Assembly (NCBI RefSeq): GCF_905220565.1
Contig: NC_059396.1
Location: 9,087,206 to 9,151,205, forward strand
Length of the DNA stretch: 64,000 bases
Source: Melitaea cinxia
Taxonomy: Eukaryota; Arthropoda; Insecta; Lepidoptera; Nymphalidae
Direction of reading: 5' to 3'
Shown: in pieces, positions 21,690 to 33,336 of the stretch
How the letters are laid out: every line of letters starts with the position of its first letter
How positions within the stretch are numbered: position 1 is the first letter of the stretch
Notes under the pieces: generated by a model
Seen by the model: the letters and a program-made list of their open reading frames with translations, nothing else
Databases searched by the model: none
Told to the model about the DNA's origin: nothing
Program-made: the position numbers and the translations under genes

Positions 21690-21855
21690 AACACTTTAGA
21701 AACAGATGACCGTGTGCGTATAGACATTTATTTATTTATTTACGTATACAGTAATGTTTTAACACAAATGTTGCCGTGAGCGTTGATCGAACCCGCGACC
21801 GGTAGTGCAAAGAGTAGCATTACCTATAACCACTAAGCAAACGCGTTGTTGTTTA
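21690..21855 (-). repeat. tRNA-derived SINE, degraded
   Basis: On the antisense strand a tRNA-like head (gcgggttcgatcaacgctcac) is followed by an AT-rich body. Its distal part (aaacagatgaccgtgtg in the + strand) matches the tails of the repeats at 27125 and 30357. Confidence 0.55.
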
Positions 21856-22098
21856 TACTTTGAATAGTTTAATTAATTACACCTGAATAGACTATATATT
21901 TTTGTTTAACACTCTATTTTCTATTTTATAAGGAACAAAAACAATGATATCATACAATAACTGCTTAAATTGTACGTATTTATTGATTTATATATCAGTG
22001 CTATAGAGGTAAAACTTCCATTAATAAGTATTCTTATAATTAAATTGAGTTTAAGTAGATAAAATGTGAAAAATAATAATAATAAATAAATAATAAAT

Positions 22099-22297
22099 AA
22101 ACGCTACACACTCAACGGCCCCCAGAAGGATTTTCTCCTGTATCGGGGGTCCAGAAACACACACAATACACAAGCATAAACACCCAGACCACAACAAACA
22201 TCTATATGGCCAATACAAATATCTGTCGTGAGCGAGGATCGAGCCCGCGACCGCCAGCGCAACAGTTAGTACTGTGACCGCTGCGCCAACGCGTCGT
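22099..22297 (-). repeat. tRNA-derived SINE, family B
   Basis: Inverted copy of the unit at 2221, with head acgacgcgttggcgcagcgg, B box gcgggctcgatcc and end near ctcaacggcccccagaag. Confidence 0.8.
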
Positions 22298-23179
22298 CAA
22301 AAAATGCACAATGTTTAAAATTATGTGTCTTGAACATAAGTAGGTATAATAAATATGATGGTTACTAAATAACTATTGAATTATGGAAGTAAGACCAGTA
22401 ACTAGTGAGATACGATTATACAACATACAATTATGAGTCTAACACAATACTTTTGATGTATATCTTATTAATCACATATCATTTTGTTTTTATAACATAA
22501 AGGAAGAATTCTATAAACAGTTCATAATATGCATAAAATATATTTTAAATCAGTATTCGTTCTACTGTGTAGTTAAGGTAATCAATCTGAATATTGTACA
22601 ATAATTAAAAAATAGCGTTAAATACCTTTGTCATACAAATGATTTTAACAGTTGCATTCTTTCGCTAGAAAAAGAATTACATACCCACGTTCTGAGTAAT
22701 ACACATTTATTTGTAGCCTACAAGCAAACTCAAACATTGATTTCACCGAATTGAATTATTGAAATCGATTTAACATTGGCATGAGTAAAAAAATTAAAAT
22801 AGCTACGATTGGTTGAATGGTAATAATTTGCAACAACGTACAACAAAAATCGCCTTAAAGTGTAATATTGAATGAATTAAATTATGTAAGGATTTGTTTA
22901 AGTTATAATTTTTATAGTCATTAGTTTAGATTATTCTATAACGCAGATACTTCGTAATTGTAAAACCGTGGTGGATTAAACTCTGATACTTCATCTACAT
23001 GGTGACGGCGAAAATGTGGTTGTTCCTCAGGAGTCTTATCGCCAAAAAGTGCGGAAAACTTGTGACGGTTTAAAATCTATACAAATAAATAAAATTGGAG
23101 TGGCTGTTTGTAATAATTAAATAGCCGCTTTTTACAAAATCCATATGGATGTGTACACGATACATATACCACAATAAAA
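22298..23179. other. AT-rich spacer
   Basis: No gene, repeat or array recognised. Confidence 0.5.
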
Positions 23180-23352
23180 CTTTATAAAATTTTTGTCTGC
23201 CTTTCTGTCTGTCTGTTTGTTCCGGCTAATCTCTGAAACGGCTGGATCGATTTTGACGCGACTTTCACGGCTAGATAGCTGAAGTAATATACGAACTGAA
23301 CAATATTTTTTTTAATTCAACGTGGACGACGACGAGTCGCGGGCATAGCTAG
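23180..23352 (+). mobile_element. Helitron-like remnant
   Basis: Contains tctctgaaacggctggatcg and ends with gagtcgcgggcatag CTAG before T, the 3' end form of non-autonomous lepidopteran Helitrons. The 5' end is not clear. Confidence 0.55.
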
Positions 23353-24174
23353 TTGATAATAAATAGGTTTTGAGAGTTCTTTATAAACTAAACTATGTAC
23401 GGAGTATTTAATTACTATAGTCACAGTTGCAATAAGTAATGACTGAATAACTAATATAATAATTTTCACGTCAATTATTAAGGCAAATTAACGGACCCAC
23501 TAGGCGTAACAAATGTATAGACCATAAAATTAGTGCCTTAGACTAAGTTTTATCAGCTGTGTTTCAATCGGAGTTGTCTGATAATAATAATTGTGTATTT
23601 TGTTCATTTCATGTCTACTTCTTTTGATTCTGTTGACAAACTCTTTACATATTGAAGGTGGGTAACGTATTTGGTATAGAACAGTTGTTACAGTAGCTGG
23701 CACTGAAGGTAGCGATTTTGATCCTTACCTATAACAAACGCTTGAATAAGCAATCAGGAGCTCGTCGTAGGCTAGACTTCAGACCTTCGATAATACCGTC
23801 GATAGTCGCGTGTGAAGCGTTTATTATTCATTTCAATATGTTGGTGCCGAGATCTTTCCTTTAAACTTGCATGTTCCAATAATATAGCTTATAGATATGT
23901 TTGTATTGTCTTTTTTGTGGAATAGAAATTCCTTAGAATTCCTTAGCAACTGATTGAATTGAATAATTGCTTACAAACGTTCATGATTAGTTTACCAACG
24001 GCATGAATTTTGCTTTGGTTCCCTCCTGGATACTTGTTATTTTTTCGCTGTTTGAGAGCTATAGATAAAACACTCGAACACTGTTAAGCAAATATGGGGT
24101 CGTATATTAATCACATGGGAGGTAAGGAGGGAGACGGATTCTGAAAAACATCACGAAATATTATAATGATGCTG
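23353..24174. other. AT-rich spacer
   Basis: No gene or repeat recognised. Confidence 0.5.
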
Positions 24175-24745
24175 TAAATCTTACATAAATAAAAATGAAT
24201 TTTGCTAAGCGCATAACTCGAGATTGGCTCGACTAATTCGGCTTCGTGCCTTAAGGAACATACGTAACGCTTCAGCCTGTAATATCCCACAACTGGGCAT
24301 AGGCCTCTTTCCCCATATAGGAGAAGGATCAGAGCTTAATTCACCACGCTGCTCCAATGCGGGTTGTCGGATATATTCCCTACTATGAGTAACGATCGCT
24401 ATCAGGTGTACATGATAACATCCGGGACCGACGGTTTAACGTGGTCTCCGAGGCACGGTGGGGAGACCCAAAAGGACTGCACAAACACCCAGACCACGGC
24501 AAACACTTGTATGGTCAATACAAATGTTTGCAATATGCGAGGATCGAACCCGCAACCGCCAGCGCAACGATACAATCCATGGCTGTAACCGTTGCGCCAA
24601 CGCGGCGTCTAAGGAACATACAAAAAAAAATATTTTTTTTGTATGTTCCTTAAGGCCCACGGAGGGTTTTAATCAAAAAAAAATTATTATTAACTTTTGA
24701 CAGAACGAAGTCTGTCCGGGCAGTATATGATAAATACAAATATAA
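24175..24745 (-). repeat. Interspersed repeat D, split by a SINE
   Basis: The two parts (24175-24263 and 24611-24745) match a repeat at 53030-53215 in the other orientation (blocks gcgcataactcgag and ccttaaggaacatac). A family B SINE is inserted between them. A local inverted repeat (aaggaacatac, poly-A/T, gtatgttcctt) lies at 24611-24652. Confidence 0.7.
24264..24610 (-). repeat. tRNA-derived SINE, family B, full length with TSD
   Basis: The 11-bp duplication aaggaacatac at 24253-24263 and 24611-24621 flanks a 347-bp inverted SINE. Antisense order: gacgccgcgttggcgcaacgg (A box region), B box gcgggttcgatcc, body, then the tail that includes gcccagttgtgggatattac. This copy gives the complete structure of the family. 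Confidence 0.88.
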
Positions 24746-24787
24746 TATATAATAAATAAATATCACGTGTACTTATTTTTCTGTGTG

Positions 24788-24886
24788 GCTACGGCAGTAT
24801 AGAATTTAGCCGCCCCCTCTCATCCTATGGGTGTCGTAAGAGGCGATAGCAAAGTTCCTATACCACCATGGAACTAGTGAAGCCGG
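24788..24886 (+). repeat. SINE-like repeat family A, 5' fragment
   Basis: Matches the start of the 108-440 copy (tggctacggcagta, gggtgtcgtaagaggcga). It stops where RTE coding begins. Confidence 0.7.
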
Positions 24887-26085
24887 GCACTTGTTCTACT
24901 TCCGTGAAGGTGATGGGCTTTCCCAAGGTGGCATCGATTTTCTGGTCCACAAGACTCTCACTAACAACGTTGTGGAGGTCAGCAGTGTATCGACCCGGGT
25001 AACGCACCTTGTACTTAAACTCACTGACAGGTACTCCCTGAAAGTGATAAACGTATATGCACCGACCTTGACCCACTCTGACGATGAAATCAACTACTTC
25101 TACTAAAGACTACTTCGGCATTCTACAACGTTGTTATGGGAGACTTCAAGGCTAAAGTGGGAGTACAAGACCGAGACAAACCAAGGATCGGATCACACAG
25201 GTTAGGGCGCAGGAATCGCAGGGGACAGATGCTTGTCAACTTCCTCGAGTCAGAGGGGCTCTTCTTGATGAATTCATTGGGTTGTCTGGAAGAAATGGCT
25301 AAATAGCCATAAGTCCGCCCATTGTACTTCACAGTCTGTAAATGTTTTTTTTAATGTGTTTATTGTTTAAAATGTAGTTGTGGTGTACAATAAAGTATAA
25401 ATAAATTCATTTTTCGAGAAGAAGCCCGGAAGAGGCGCTGGATATGGCAAAGCCCCGATACTGTGAAGAGAAACGAGATAGATTTCATTATAGCGACTAA
25501 AAGGCATATATTCAGAGATGTCTCAGTGGTTAATAGGTTTAACACTGGCAGTGACCAACGGCTATTTCGGGGCACTCTGAACATAAGCCTCCGAAAAGAG
25601 GAGGCCGCTTGAAAATCTACTCTCCGACCTACATTGCCCTAAATACTGTGTGGCTCTGAGCAGTTTCAATTGGAACTCCAAAACCTATTCAATTCGAGAC
25701 GGAGGTCGATAGGAGGATTTGGATGGGTTGGGCGGCGTTTGGCAGCCTTCGTCGAGTCTTCACTCCGAAGATTCCGCAATGCTTGAAGACAAAAGTCTTC
25801 GAGCAATGTGTCCTGCCTGTGTTAACATACGAAGCCGAGACGTGGTCAGTGAATAAGGGATTGGTCCACAAGCTTAAAGTCGCTCAACGTGCAATGAAAC
25901 GGGCTATGCTTAGGGTTTCTCTTAAAGATAGGAATTAGAAATTAGACTATCCGCGAGAGAACGAAAGTAAACGACATAGCCCACAGAAGTTGAAACAGCA
26001 GTGGGCTGGTCATCTGTGTCGCAGGAGCGATGGCAGCAGGCGAGCAGACGGGTCCTGGAGTAGAGTTGCTACATTCAAGCATGTC
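24887..26085 (+). pseudogene. RTE-like LINE pseudogene: endonuclease and C-terminus
   Basis: The 24891-25106 frame and its continuation in other frames read as an apurinic endonuclease domain (VINVYAPT, then GDFKAKVG, near 25040-25160). After an insertion, the text resumes (NEIDFIIATKRH, about 25470) and then jumps at about 25600-25690 to the C-terminal part (VLTYEAETWSV, AQRAMKRAMLRVSLKDR, about 25810-25930). The RT palm is missing, so there is a large internal deletion besides frameshifts. It belongs to a different RTE-like family from the 17340 copy. A related C-terminal piece lies at 36605-36885. Confidence 0.8.
25279..25403 (+). mobile_element. Short LINE 3'-end insertion with 8-bp TSD
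   Basis: The 8-bp aattcatt occurs at 25271-25278 and 25404-25411. The 125 bp between ends with polyadenylation-like aataaagtataaataa. The RTE peptide reads on across the duplicate once this block is taken out. It is a severely 5'-truncated LINE. Confidence 0.75.
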
Positions 26086-26628
26086 ATTTCCGGGACAATT
26101 CGAGGATTACGAATTCGGTCGGTTGAAAAATATACGAAAATTGATAATATTTTTGATAAACCTGATACACCTGATTTTTTGTGCCTTAATTAAACCGACA
26201 TATGACTTGGGTCCAAGTATTAAAACTACTTAATAACGTTTGTGGTGTTATGATAATTGAGTTGCAATACAACATTTTACATAAATGTTTATTATTTTGA
26301 GCTACTGAAGTGTTTTATTTATTTCAATGATTTAAGTAAATTGGAATGAAAGAGCGAGAGTTTCTGTCATAAGCATTTTTCAACAATTATCAACTTTTTT
26401 TAGATACTACATTGTACTTCGAAGACTTGCCTACCAATCGCGATCGCTAAGCTCAAGTAAGGTTTCACTCATGCTTACGAAGTTGTGTTTTTAGATTAGT
26501 GGAAAAACAATTTTTGTGACAATTATCGATGCAGCCAAATGATAAGACGGAAGTATCATTTTCATAAAATAATATTAAGTAGCTGTTGAAGTAGGTTTAT
26601 ACAACATATTATACATATATACTATATA
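26086..26628. other. AT-rich spacer
   Basis: No gene recognised. Confidence 0.5.
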
Positions 26629-27094
26629 CAGAGCTGGGCATTAACTCGTTAATCCGTTAACAGTTAATTAACGAAGTTAACACTTCGAGTAACGGATTAA
26701 CTTTTAAGCTAACTTATAAAATGGTTAACGGACCCGTTAACAGTTAACCCAATGGAAGTACGCACCGCGCGCGGCGAAAAAAACAGGTTTCGACAAGTTT
26801 GGTCGAGCGCGCCGGACTTGTAGCGCGGAGCGCGTGCCGCGGTGTGAGTGAAACAAATATAGGTTAGGTGTGGCGCGTGCGAGCGGGAAAACTGCACTGT
26901 ATGATATGAATGGTATTAAATAATCAGCAATTAATATAATGCTTTTTTAGTCATATGTTAACGATTAACGATTAACTTTAACTTGCGTTAAATCTTCTAA
27001 AATGTAGCGTTTGAACGTTTAACGAAACTAATTTTTGTATTAGCGGAATAGCGATTAACGAAGCTAACCATTTGATTAACGGTGCCCAGCTCTG
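26629..27094. mobile_element. hAT-type MITE
   Basis: 466 bp bounded by inverted termini cagagctgggca and tgcccagctctg (12 bp) and by a perfect 8-bp target duplication actatata (26621-26628 and 27095-27102), the size made by hAT transposases. Both ends are rich in short inverted TTAACG-type motifs. The middle is GC-rich (26759-26890). It has no transposase ORF. Confidence 0.92.
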
Positions 27095-27124
27095 ACTATA
27101 TACCTACTAGCCATATACATATAT

Positions 27125-27206
27125 ACTAGCCCGTTGGCGCAGTTTGTAGTGCTTTCTACTCAGGAGGTTGTGGGTTCGATTCCCACCCCGAGTCTGGGTG
27201 TAATAA

Positions 27207-27252
<46 letters not shown>

Positions 27253-27545
27253 TATTCATAAGTCATATATATATAATATCATATAAGTGTCACCTACCCG
27301 CCTGCCCAGCGTGGTGACTATGGGCAACACACATGAGTTCACGCATTTTTGGCGCGAACTTGTGGAGGCCTATGTCCAGCAGTGGACTGTAATAGGTTGA
27401 AATGATGACGATCATGATGATTATTCATAAGTATGTTTATTGAAAAAAAATGTAGCTATCCCAGTCAGCTGTTACCTATACACAAGCATTAAGTTGCTTA
27501 CTTTAGGAACAGACGACCGTGTGTGTAGATATTTATTTCATGATA
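27125..27545 (+). repeat. tRNA-derived SINE, family C, interrupted
   Basis: The head reads cgttggcgcagtttgtag and gtgggttcgattcccac (B box), followed by tctgggtgtaat and a (TA)n run. After a family A fragment (27297-27425) the body resumes with gtagctatcccagtcagctg and ends near gacgaccgtgtg. The uninterrupted sister copy is at 30357. Confidence 0.8.
27297..27425 (+). repeat. SINE-like repeat family A, 3' fragment inside a SINE
   Basis: Contains gcctgcccagcgtggtgact and ends with the GAT-rich tail. The words ttattcataagt occur on both sides (27250 and 27420), consistent with a target duplication. Confidence 0.75.
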
Positions 27546-28185
27546 TATTTATTCTCGCATGGCTTTTTTAAGATGTACAAGAGATCAGAATTCCTGTTAT
27601 GAAGTGACCAGTAATAAGTTCTAATTTGACCTCCATTATTTGTCTATCATATTAGTTTAAGAGAAGACTCGGTCAAAAACTTGAATGTATGTTAATGAAT
27701 AATAATTCATAAATGAATACATTTACTAAATTTTAATAGTATTAATATTATTTCGATGCAGCAAATCGTATTTGATAAAAAATAATTATATTTCGAGATT
27801 TTTTAAGTAAAACTCGTAATTTAATTAAAATATCTTATTGTTTTAATACTAATATTAATTTAATTAATGTGGTACAAAATGTCACTTTTTCTTTTCTCGC
27901 ATACGAAATGTGTATTAGAACTGACTATTTGACGTTATTCAAATACAACACTCGAAATTAATTGAATCGTGTCGTTTTACCGGTTTTCTAGAAAGTAACT
28001 TCCGGCATACATTGTACAAAGATAAATTAATAGTGTTTTCGGCCACCTTTGTAAAACAGAGTTAAAGTTAAATACAAACTATAAATATTTTAAGCATCTT
28101 CATTTAAGATTGTTTTTCATCAAAAGATCTTAAATTATGTAAGTATTGTGTTTGTTTCCGGACCCCGAAGATGACTCGAAATCAT
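27546..28185. other. AT-rich spacer
   Basis: No gene recognised. Confidence 0.5.
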
Positions 28186-28548
28186 CATCATCATCATCAT
28201 CATTTCAGCCTATCACAGTCCACTGCTGGACATAGGCCTCCACAAGTTCGCGACAAAAATGGTGAGAACTCATGTGTTCTGCCCATAGTCACCACGCTGG
28301 GCAGGCGGGTTGGTGACTGTAGGGCTTTGTCGCACTGAAGACGCTGCTGCCCGTTTTCGGCCTGTGTATTTCAAAGCCAGCAGTTGGATAGTTATCTCGC
28401 CATCTGTCGGCTTTTTACGTTACAAGGTGGTACTGGAACTGTGTTATCCCCTAGTCGCCTCTTACGACACCCACAGGAAGAGAGGTGGTGGCTTTGTTCT
28501 GTACTGCCTTAGCCACACAGCTTATGACTGTGTGGCTAAGGCAGTATG
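28186..28548 (-). repeat. SINE-like repeat family A, near full length
   Basis: Inverted copy: (ATC)n at the left, then cagtccactgctggacatag, and the 5' end at the right. It ends in a hairpin (28502-28546) with arms ctgccttagccacacag and its inverse. Confidence 0.8.
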
Positions 28549-28771
28549 AGGGGGTTGTGGAGGATTTAACAATGGAAAATTGCCGTTTTTAAACTATAGC
28601 TCCTATCGACTCCAAATTTGGTAGGAATTAAACTAACGATTACTATGGAAACATTCATGAGTGTGGGCCACGATAGCCGGGGAGACAATGGGTACGTTAT
28701 GGGAAGAATGTAAATGTATAAATTTATATTTGTGGCCCATTAGTTAGGCCCATTTACAAATAAGATTATAG

Positions 28772-29237
28772 TGTTAAGGACACACAAAGAAACTAGCGCC
28801 ATCTAGCGGCTACCATTGAAACCACGCAAAGACAGAGACCGCATGAAACTCTCTACTCAATACTAGATGGCGTTAGAGGAACAACTGTGGAACTATATAG
28901 AAGTATAGTCTCGAAAACCGGGTACATGCGCGAACTTTCCAGAATGGTCTGGGCCTCGTCTCGGCCGATATAAATAGCCGCAGCGAGGCGAGCGAGTGCA
29001 GTTCAGTTTGAGCGATCTTCGAGGCGACTTCAAGAGTGAAAACTAGTGATCAAGAGTGGTACCAGCGAAACCTACGACATTGGCTACGACTGAGGACATT
29101 GTGAGTGCTTAGTGTTCGAACTTAGTGCTTAGTGTTTGAACCTAGTGCTTTGTGTTGGACCTAGTGCTAGTGAATAAAGTCTTGAAAAGAGTCAGCAGGT
29201 CTTTCTCTCCAAATCCTTCGAACCCTAACACGTAACA
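28772..29237 (+). mobile_element. Solo LTR, probably Gypsy type
   Basis: Starts tgttaagg, ends cacgtaaca (TGTTA...TAACA), and is flanked by the 4-bp duplication atag (28768-28771 and 29238-29241). Inside are a TATA box (gatataaatag, about 28968), an initiator-like gttcagtttg 25-30 nt later, and the polyadenylation signal aataaag near 29174. This is a complete LTR promoter unit with no internal region next to it, the product of LTR-LTR recombination. Family is inferred from TSD size. Confidence 0.85.
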
Positions 29238-29241
29238 ATAG

Positions 29242-30356
29242 TTATTATGCATAATAATTTCAGCTTCAGATACTGATCTATGTTTTTTTTTCTATGTCAA
29301 TTATTTTGTATATTATTTTTTTATCGTATGGACCTGGTCTGAAATAAACGTATTATTATTATTATTTCAACTATCTTATCTAATAAATTATATATAATAA
29401 ACTTGGAGGCGAGTGCTTTTGGATTTCCAAATATTATTATGATTTCCGAATATCTACCTACGCTGTATATACTCCTCTATGTAAATTGAAGTTAGCTTTT
29501 TTCTTTTACGAGCAAATAGAATGATTTAAAAACGAAAAAAACATAAATAATTTAGAAAATGAAGCTAGGTAAGTAACTGAACAAAGCAAAGTTTAAATTT
29601 TAGCGGGTAGTTATACATAACCTGTCAAGTAATTTTAAAACGTCGCGTTCATTTTAATCGACTTCAGAAAAAGGAGACATTGATGAATTCGACAGTATTT
29701 TTTTTTAAGTATGTTACTTACATTAGAACTTTTGACTCCTGAGGACTTTTGTTACTTTTCGCGTGGTTCCATTGAAATTTAATTGAGATCTGACAACTAC
29801 TTTTTTAGTTTGCGAGCAAACACAATAATGTACTTCACGTAATCGAATAATACTTCATTAAGCTCGAACAATATTTCTGAAGTAAATAAATTGTGATTTG
29901 TAGTACAGTGAATTTGATACTGGTCTTACCAAAGCATCTTTTTGAGGTTTCAATAATATAGTGCTAAAATTATTAAAAGTGAAGCCGCTGACAAAAAGTT
30001 AAAGCTTACCTGAAGTTACACTTGAATCTCTTCTCTGTATCTAACTCTACACTATGCTTCGTCATAATATTGAGAAGAACATTTCTGTACTGTCGGTACA
30101 AATAACATTAATCCATTCCATTACAATCGAAGTATTCTGGCACAGGGAAGTATGAACGAATTTACACAGATTTCCTTCTTGTCTTTATTTTACCATATCT
30201 CTAAAAAAAATCTCGATACTAACAAACCAATTTAACTTGTGATCTAGCATTTTCTGGAAGAAATAAAAGGCTTTTTTATTTTTATTTTTTATTTTATTTT
30301 ATTATTTCTAAAAAAAAATTGAATAGTCCTATGAGTCTAGTCTGTTTCTTAATCTG
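29242..30356. other. Spacer with remnants
   Basis: No gene seen. The stretch near 29645-29860 (tcgacttcagaaaaaggag, tttgcgagcaaacacaataatg) resembles an end of repeat E at 59262. Confidence 0.45.
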
Positions 30357-30438
30357 ACTAGCTCGTTGGCGCAGTTTGTAGTGACCCTGCTTTCTACTCC
30401 GGGGGTTGTGGATTCGATTCCCATCCCAAATCTGGGTG

Positions 30439-30484
<46 letters not shown>

Positions 30485-30620
30485 TATTTATATGTATGTT
30501 TATCAAAAATTAAAATTGTAGCTATATCAGTCGGCTGTTACCTTATAACACAAGCATTAAGTTGCTTACTTTAGGAACAGATGACCGTGTGTATGTTGTA
30601 AATATTTATTTATATTTATT
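30357..30620 (+). repeat. tRNA-derived SINE, family C
   Basis: Head ctcgttggcgcagtttgtag and B box tggattcgattcccat, then tctgggtgtaat, a (TA)n run (30439-30480), and the tail with ggaacagatgaccgtgtg. The B box is mutated (ggattcg), so it is unlikely to be transcribed. Confidence 0.8.
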
Positions 30621-31205
30621 TAATAAATTTTACATCCTTAGTCCCAGATAATGTTACGATTATAGCACTTTTTAACCGACTTCCAAAAAAGGAGGAGCTT
30701 CTCAATTCGATTGCATTTTTTACTAAGCATAAACAATAAGCACTAATCAAGACACTTTACTAGACATCAGCAATTTTATTTTATTTTCTAAACAAAAGTA
30801 TATAAAATGACAAACAATATACTAATACTACTTAACCAAAAACAGTTTTCGATATTGCAATAGACCATATATAAATAAACAAAGTTAAGAAAAGATACTA
30901 AATATTAATATTCCAAAAGAATTAGTGTGGATTCTATGAGAGTCGGATATGACAGAGGCGACGTATCTGATAGGTACGGTTGCCTAATGGCCTCCAAGTA
31001 TAGTGAGGTCATAGTCATTGGTCACGAAGACAGGGGAGAGGATCTCGGATAACTAAGACCGAAATCCATAACACCAACAGCTCCTGCATCTCCGACTGTC
31101 AACGAACCCACACTCAGCGGCTCGGAGCACCTACAGCAACGGATCGAGACCTAGAAGGTAGAGCGAAGTAAGGTAAAGGCCACACCCGAATCTAAGCCGA
31201 GCTCG

Positions 31206-31706
31206 ATGTCATTGGCGACCTCTATTCACGCAACCATCTCCCCAAAACAAGGCAAGCTCCCGCATCACTCCTCTTCCAAAAAGACTGAACAAGGTGAGCA
31301 GCAATCGGCGGCGCTGAGCAGGTTCACCAGAGACGATAGTCCGAGGCACCTGGAGGCGTCACCGGCCGCTCGTACTAGGGCCGACATGGGACATGTAACA
31401 CCACCGAGACTTCGACCTGCGTCCACACCGCTACAACATGTGGAGAACGCCCTAATCGAGTTCCTGGCCATAATAAAGGCAAACCGCGAGGTCAGCCTGG
31501 CCACCTGCAAAAGGATCAAGCAGGCCTATCAGAGCGATCACCAAAGATTACTGGAGATGAAACTCGAGGAAGCCGAAGTGGCCATATACAACAGTGAAAC
31601 CCGACAAATACTCAAGGGCAAGATGTCAGGCGCGGTCGAGTCTGAGGAAAACGACGAGGAGCCACGAACCTTCGAAACACCTGAACTGGCGACCCGGTGG
31701 TGGTAG
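31206..31706 (+). CDS. Unidentified ORF upstream of the helicase fossil
   Basis: 166 codons from an ATG to TAG 31704. The N-terminal half is Ser/Thr/Pro-rich and disordered-looking. From about residue 75 it turns helical and charged (ENALIEFLAIIKANREVSL, then LLEMKLEEAEVAIYNSE), which could be a coiled coil like those in LINE ORF1 or Gag proteins. Its 3' end overlaps the start of the virus-like helicase text in another frame. Base composition is much more GC-rich than the flanks, so the two were probably acquired together. I do not recognise a family. Confidence 0.4.
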   Translation: MSLATSIHATISPKQGKLPHHSSSKKTEQGEQQSAALSRFTRDDSPRHLEASPAARTRADMGHVTPPRLRPASTPLQHVENALIEFLAIIKANREVSLATCKRIKQAYQSDHQRLLEMKLEEAEVAIYNSETRQILKGKMSGAVESEENDEEPRTFETPELATRWW

Positions 31707-32190
31707 TGGCCAGATGCACGAAAGTAATGCTGGGGGACCGGATGCTAGGGATGGCGAAAACCATCTCGGGCGACCGGGAAGGCTTACCAAACGTGCCCTG
31801 GGAACTAACATCGCTGGAGTGGATAAACGGGGTACCGGGATGCGGCAAGTCGGGGACTTCGATGAGGACACGAAGGTCGTGATTACGACGACAGTCGTGG
31901 CGGCCAAAGACCTAAAAGAAAAACTGGTGCACCGCTATGGCAACAAAGCCAGGCAAAAGGTGCGCGCTATGGCCTCCGTTCTAGTTAATGGATTCCGCGA
32001 GGGCTTAAAAATCAACCGCCTAACGGTGGACGAGGCCCTCATGAACTATTTCGGAGCCACAGTAATGGCCGCCCGACTTTCTGGAGCTCAAAAGGTAGTC
32101 GTCATCGGAGACATAAACCAGCTGCCGTACATCGACAGGGACAACCTGTTCGAAATGCGGTACTGCAGAACAACCCTGATGTGTAAATAA
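31697..32190 (+). pseudogene. Fossil of positive-strand RNA virus superfamily 1 helicase
   Basis: Resembles the helicase of alphavirus-like replicases (virga/nege-type), which unwinds viral RNA. Frame 2 carries the nucleotide-binding motif I, a GxxGCGKS loop at 31829-31852. Frame 1 then carries the continuation, a motif II-like DEA at 32029-32037 and a motif III block with GDINQLPY at about 32107-32130. The frame must change between about 31850 and 31865, where frame 2 reaches a stop at 31880. The C-terminal helicase half is absent; the frame ends at TAA 32188. No methyltransferase or polymerase text is present in the window. Endogenous copies of such helicases are known in Lepidoptera. Confidence 0.75.
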
Positions 32191-32285
32191 ATATAAATTG
32201 TAATGATTAGGCTTTTACATGTGTACTAAATTAATAAGGATTAATTATATATTATATAAAATAAATATATAATAATTATTATGTA

Positions 32286-32317
<32 letters not shown>

Positions 32318-33336
32318 CATATAAAATAGACCTTACTAACAGTAACCTAGGTTAAGTGTATATTGTAAGTAGGCCAGTAGGCCATAAGTGCACATATATG
32401 GTATTTAGGAAATAAGTGTACATATATGATAACTAGCATATAAGTGTAAATATAAACTTAGATAATAATAGTCACAGTATGTTCTAAATCTAAAGATATG
32501 TATACAGTTTCTATCCCTCGATCATTATAAGGTAAAAAAAATAAAAAATAAATAAAATAAATATAATAAAAAAGAATATATATATAACTAGCGTAACTCT
32601 TAATTTTTGGTCGGTGGACTCACGTCTGATTTAGAGATACTAAGCTTAGTTTAGTAAGTCAATTAGTTTTCTTAATGTAAAGTTGCAGCTGTAACTACCA
32701 ATGTACCGATTAGTAACAAACATAAATAAATGGAATAACAAAAACACGGGCACTATAAGCCCGTGGATATACATTTTTATAAAAAAAAAGATTATTATTT
32801 CCCAATTTAAAAAACAATACTTATAATAACGTTAATTAATAATCGTACATTTTAAATATTACATATCCATTAATAGCGTGAGAAAAAGCGAAGGTCAGTG
32901 TTACAGAAATTTAAAAAAATAGGGCATTACAGAAAAAAAAAACACAATTATAATTTATGAGAAAAAAATCACAAAATCTTACAACATCAATCACAAATAC
33001 GCAACTAATTTATCATATGCAATTAATTTATTGTTTTAAAGAAAAATGAAAAATTATCATTAAAATTATTATGAATAATATATAAAATGAAATATTAAAA
33101 ATTATATATATTTATAAACAAGATATTGTACCAAGTAAAACAAAAAAATTATGTGGTGTCACGGGACATCAGGTAGGAACGAAGTTCCTTCGGATAGTAT
33201 AGAAGCAACACAATTTGAAAAAAAAAATTTTAGAATTTTATATATATTTTCTAGTTCTTGATTATTATTTTTTTAATTTTGTTGATTGGTTTTTAATTAA
33301 GTACATAAAAGTATTTATGAAATTTATCAATCATCA
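32191..33336. other. Very AT-rich spacer
   Basis: No gene. Contains a (TA)n run at 32299-32320. Confidence 0.5.
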
